Shown piece by piece: positions 5,187-6,196 of a stretch of DNA of 6,196 nucleotides (positions are counted from its first letter, which is position 1; each line of letters opens with the position of its first letter). The notes under the pieces are model-generated. The model had not been told where the DNA came from. It saw only the letters and a program-made list of their open reading frames with translations, and did no database searches. Location: positions 1 through 6,196 of the forward strand of contig JADHTD010000175.1 in assembly GCA_016776525.1 (NCBI GenBank). The letters run 5' to 3'. The position numbers were made by a program, and so were the translations under genes. Source of the stretch: Rhodospirillales bacterium (lineage in GTDB: Bacteria; Pseudomonadota; Alphaproteobacteria; Rhodospirillales; JADHTD01).

Positions 5187-6196
5187 GCATCAACACCCAT
5201 GACGGCTATATGTTCCAGCCGGAAATTGAGACCATGCCGCGCGACCATCTGGCGGCCCTGCAACTGAAAAAACTGCAAAAGATCGTCGCCCATGCCTATG
5301 CCAACGTCGATCACTACAAAAAGGCGTTCGACGCCAAAGGCGTCAAGCCGGAAGACCTGATAAGCCTTGAGGATTACGCCAAGTTCCCCTTCACGGTGAA
5401 GACCGACCTGCGCGACAACTATCCCTTCAATATGTTCGCCGTACCGCGCGAAGACGTCATCCGCGTGCATGCCTCAAGCGGCACCACCGGCAAGCCCACC
5501 GTCGTCGGTTATACCCAGGACGACCTGGATGTGTGGTCCGACCTGATGGCCCGCTCGATGGCCTCGGCCGGGGCCCGTCCCGGCGATATCGTCCACAACG
5601 CCTATGGTTACGGCCTGTTTACCGGCGGCCTCGGCGCCCATTACGGGGCCGAACGGCTGCGCTGCTCGGTGGTTCCCGTGTCGGGCGGCGGCACCGAACG
5701 CCAGATCGTGCTGCTCAAGGACTTCGCGCCGAAGGTTCTCTGCGCGACACCGTCCTATGCCCTCAACATCGCCGAGGTGGCGGAATCCGAAGGCGTCGAC
5801 ATCCGCGACCTGCCGCTCAGCGTCGGCATTTTCGGGGCCGAGCCCTGGAGCGACGAGATGCGCGCCGAATTGGACCAGCGCCTCGGCATCACGGCGGTCG
5901 ATATCTACGGCCTGTCGGAAATCATCGGACCGGGCGTCGCCGCCGAATGCCAGGAGGCCCGCGCCGGCCTGCACGGCTGGGAAGATATGTTCCTGTTCGA
6001 AACCATCGATTCCGAAACCGGCGAAGTGCTGCCCCTGGGTGAAGAAGGCGAACTGGTGATCACCACGCTGGCCAAATGGGCGCAGCCGATGATCCGCTAC
6101 CGCACCCGCGACGTCACCCGGTTGACCGACGAGCCCTGCGCCTGCGGTCGCACCCATCTGCGCATCCTGCGCATCACCGGGCGCAACGACGACATG
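5183..6196 (+). CDS. paaK: Phenylacetate-CoA ligase (AMP-forming), 3' partial
   Basis: This cytoplasmic adenylate-forming ligase makes phenylacetyl-CoA (or another aryl-acetyl-CoA) from the acid, ATP and CoA. The frame runs off the right edge. The 338 residues seen are about three quarters of the usual 430-440. The N-terminal YANVDHYKKAF region is typical of PaaK. Further signatures are the ATP-binding loop SSGTTGKP at 98-105, YGYGLFTGGLGAHYGAE from Tyr141, FGAEPW at 217-222, YGLSE at 242-246 followed by IIGPGVAAEC, RYRTRD at 305-310 with the ribose-binding Asp310, a CxC at 319/321, and the start of the hinge (ITGRNDDM) at the edge. The mobile C-terminal domain is outside the window. Aromatic-acid specificity is inferred from family and context; indoleacetate or a substituted phenylacetate is possible. 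Next to iorAB it could activate the free acid, and beside the PadCD-like gene it would supply phenylacetyl-CoA for alpha-oxidation. Confidence 0.95.
   Translation, partial: MSINTHDGYMFQPEIETMPRDHLAALQLKKLQKIVAHAYANVDHYKKAFDAKGVKPEDLISLEDYAKFPFTVKTDLRDNYPFNMFAVPREDVIRVHASSGTTGKPTVVGYTQDDLDVWSDLMARSMASAGARPGDIVHNAYGYGLFTGGLGAHYGAERLRCSVVPVSGGGTERQIVLLKDFAPKVLCATPSYALNIAEVAESEGVDIRDLPLSVGIFGAEPWSDEMRAELDQRLGITAVDIYGLSEIIGPGVAAECQEARAGLHGWEDMFLFETIDSETGEVLPLGEEGELVITTLAKWAQPMIRYRTRDVTRLTDEPCACGRTHLRILRITGRNDDM

Noticed and set aside
5533..6059. Open frames of 150-170 codons in other plus-strand frames inside paaK
   Set aside because: They are Arg/Pro/Ala-rich out-of-frame readings of a well-supported PaaK reading frame.

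Overview
The window is a piece of a GC-rich (about 60-65% by eye), densely packed bacterial operon. Everything runs on the plus strand and nearly every base is coding. The genes are those of anaerobic or anoxic aryl-acid metabolism: phenylacetate, phenylpyruvate or indolepyruvate. Codon use and protein flavour suggest a proteobacterium, possibly a Rhodospirillales-type alphaproteobacterium or a denitrifying betaproteobacterium. This is an impression from sequence style; no phylogenetic marker is present.

Layout: (1) Positions 1-1535 hold the 3' part of a gene for a DmsB-type iron-sulfur electron-transfer protein fused in frame to a DmsC/NrfD-type eight-helix membrane anchor. It resembles subunits C and D of phenylacetyl-CoA:acceptor oxidoreductase (PadBCD). 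The molybdopterin catalytic subunit is not in the window and is expected upstream. (2) Positions 1538-3700 encode the alpha subunit of an indolepyruvate-type 2-oxoacid:ferredoxin oxidoreductase (IorA), with a C-terminal ferredoxin domain. (3) Positions 3697-5142 encode its beta subunit (IorB), which carries a long C-terminal extension. (4) Positions 5183-6196 hold the 5' three quarters of a phenylacetate-CoA ligase (PaaK), cut by the window edge. Spacings are +2 nt, a 4-nt ATGA overlap, and 40 nt. The 40-nt gap is AT-rich and contains a 15-codon ORF that overlaps both neighbours by ATGA. No promoter, terminator, RNA gene, CRISPR array or mobile element was recognised.

How the genes may work together: PaaK would activate phenylacetate (or a related aryl acid) to its CoA thioester. 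The PadBCD-like complex would oxidise phenylacetyl-CoA to phenylglyoxylate and pass four electrons to quinone through the fused FeS/membrane protein. IorAB would oxidatively decarboxylate a 2-oxoacid to an acyl-CoA while reducing ferredoxin. IorAB could feed the pathway from phenylpyruvate or indolepyruvate. More interestingly, it could stand in for the five-subunit phenylglyoxylate dehydrogenase (PadEFGHI) and convert phenylglyoxylate to benzoyl-CoA. The sequence alone does not decide between these roles.
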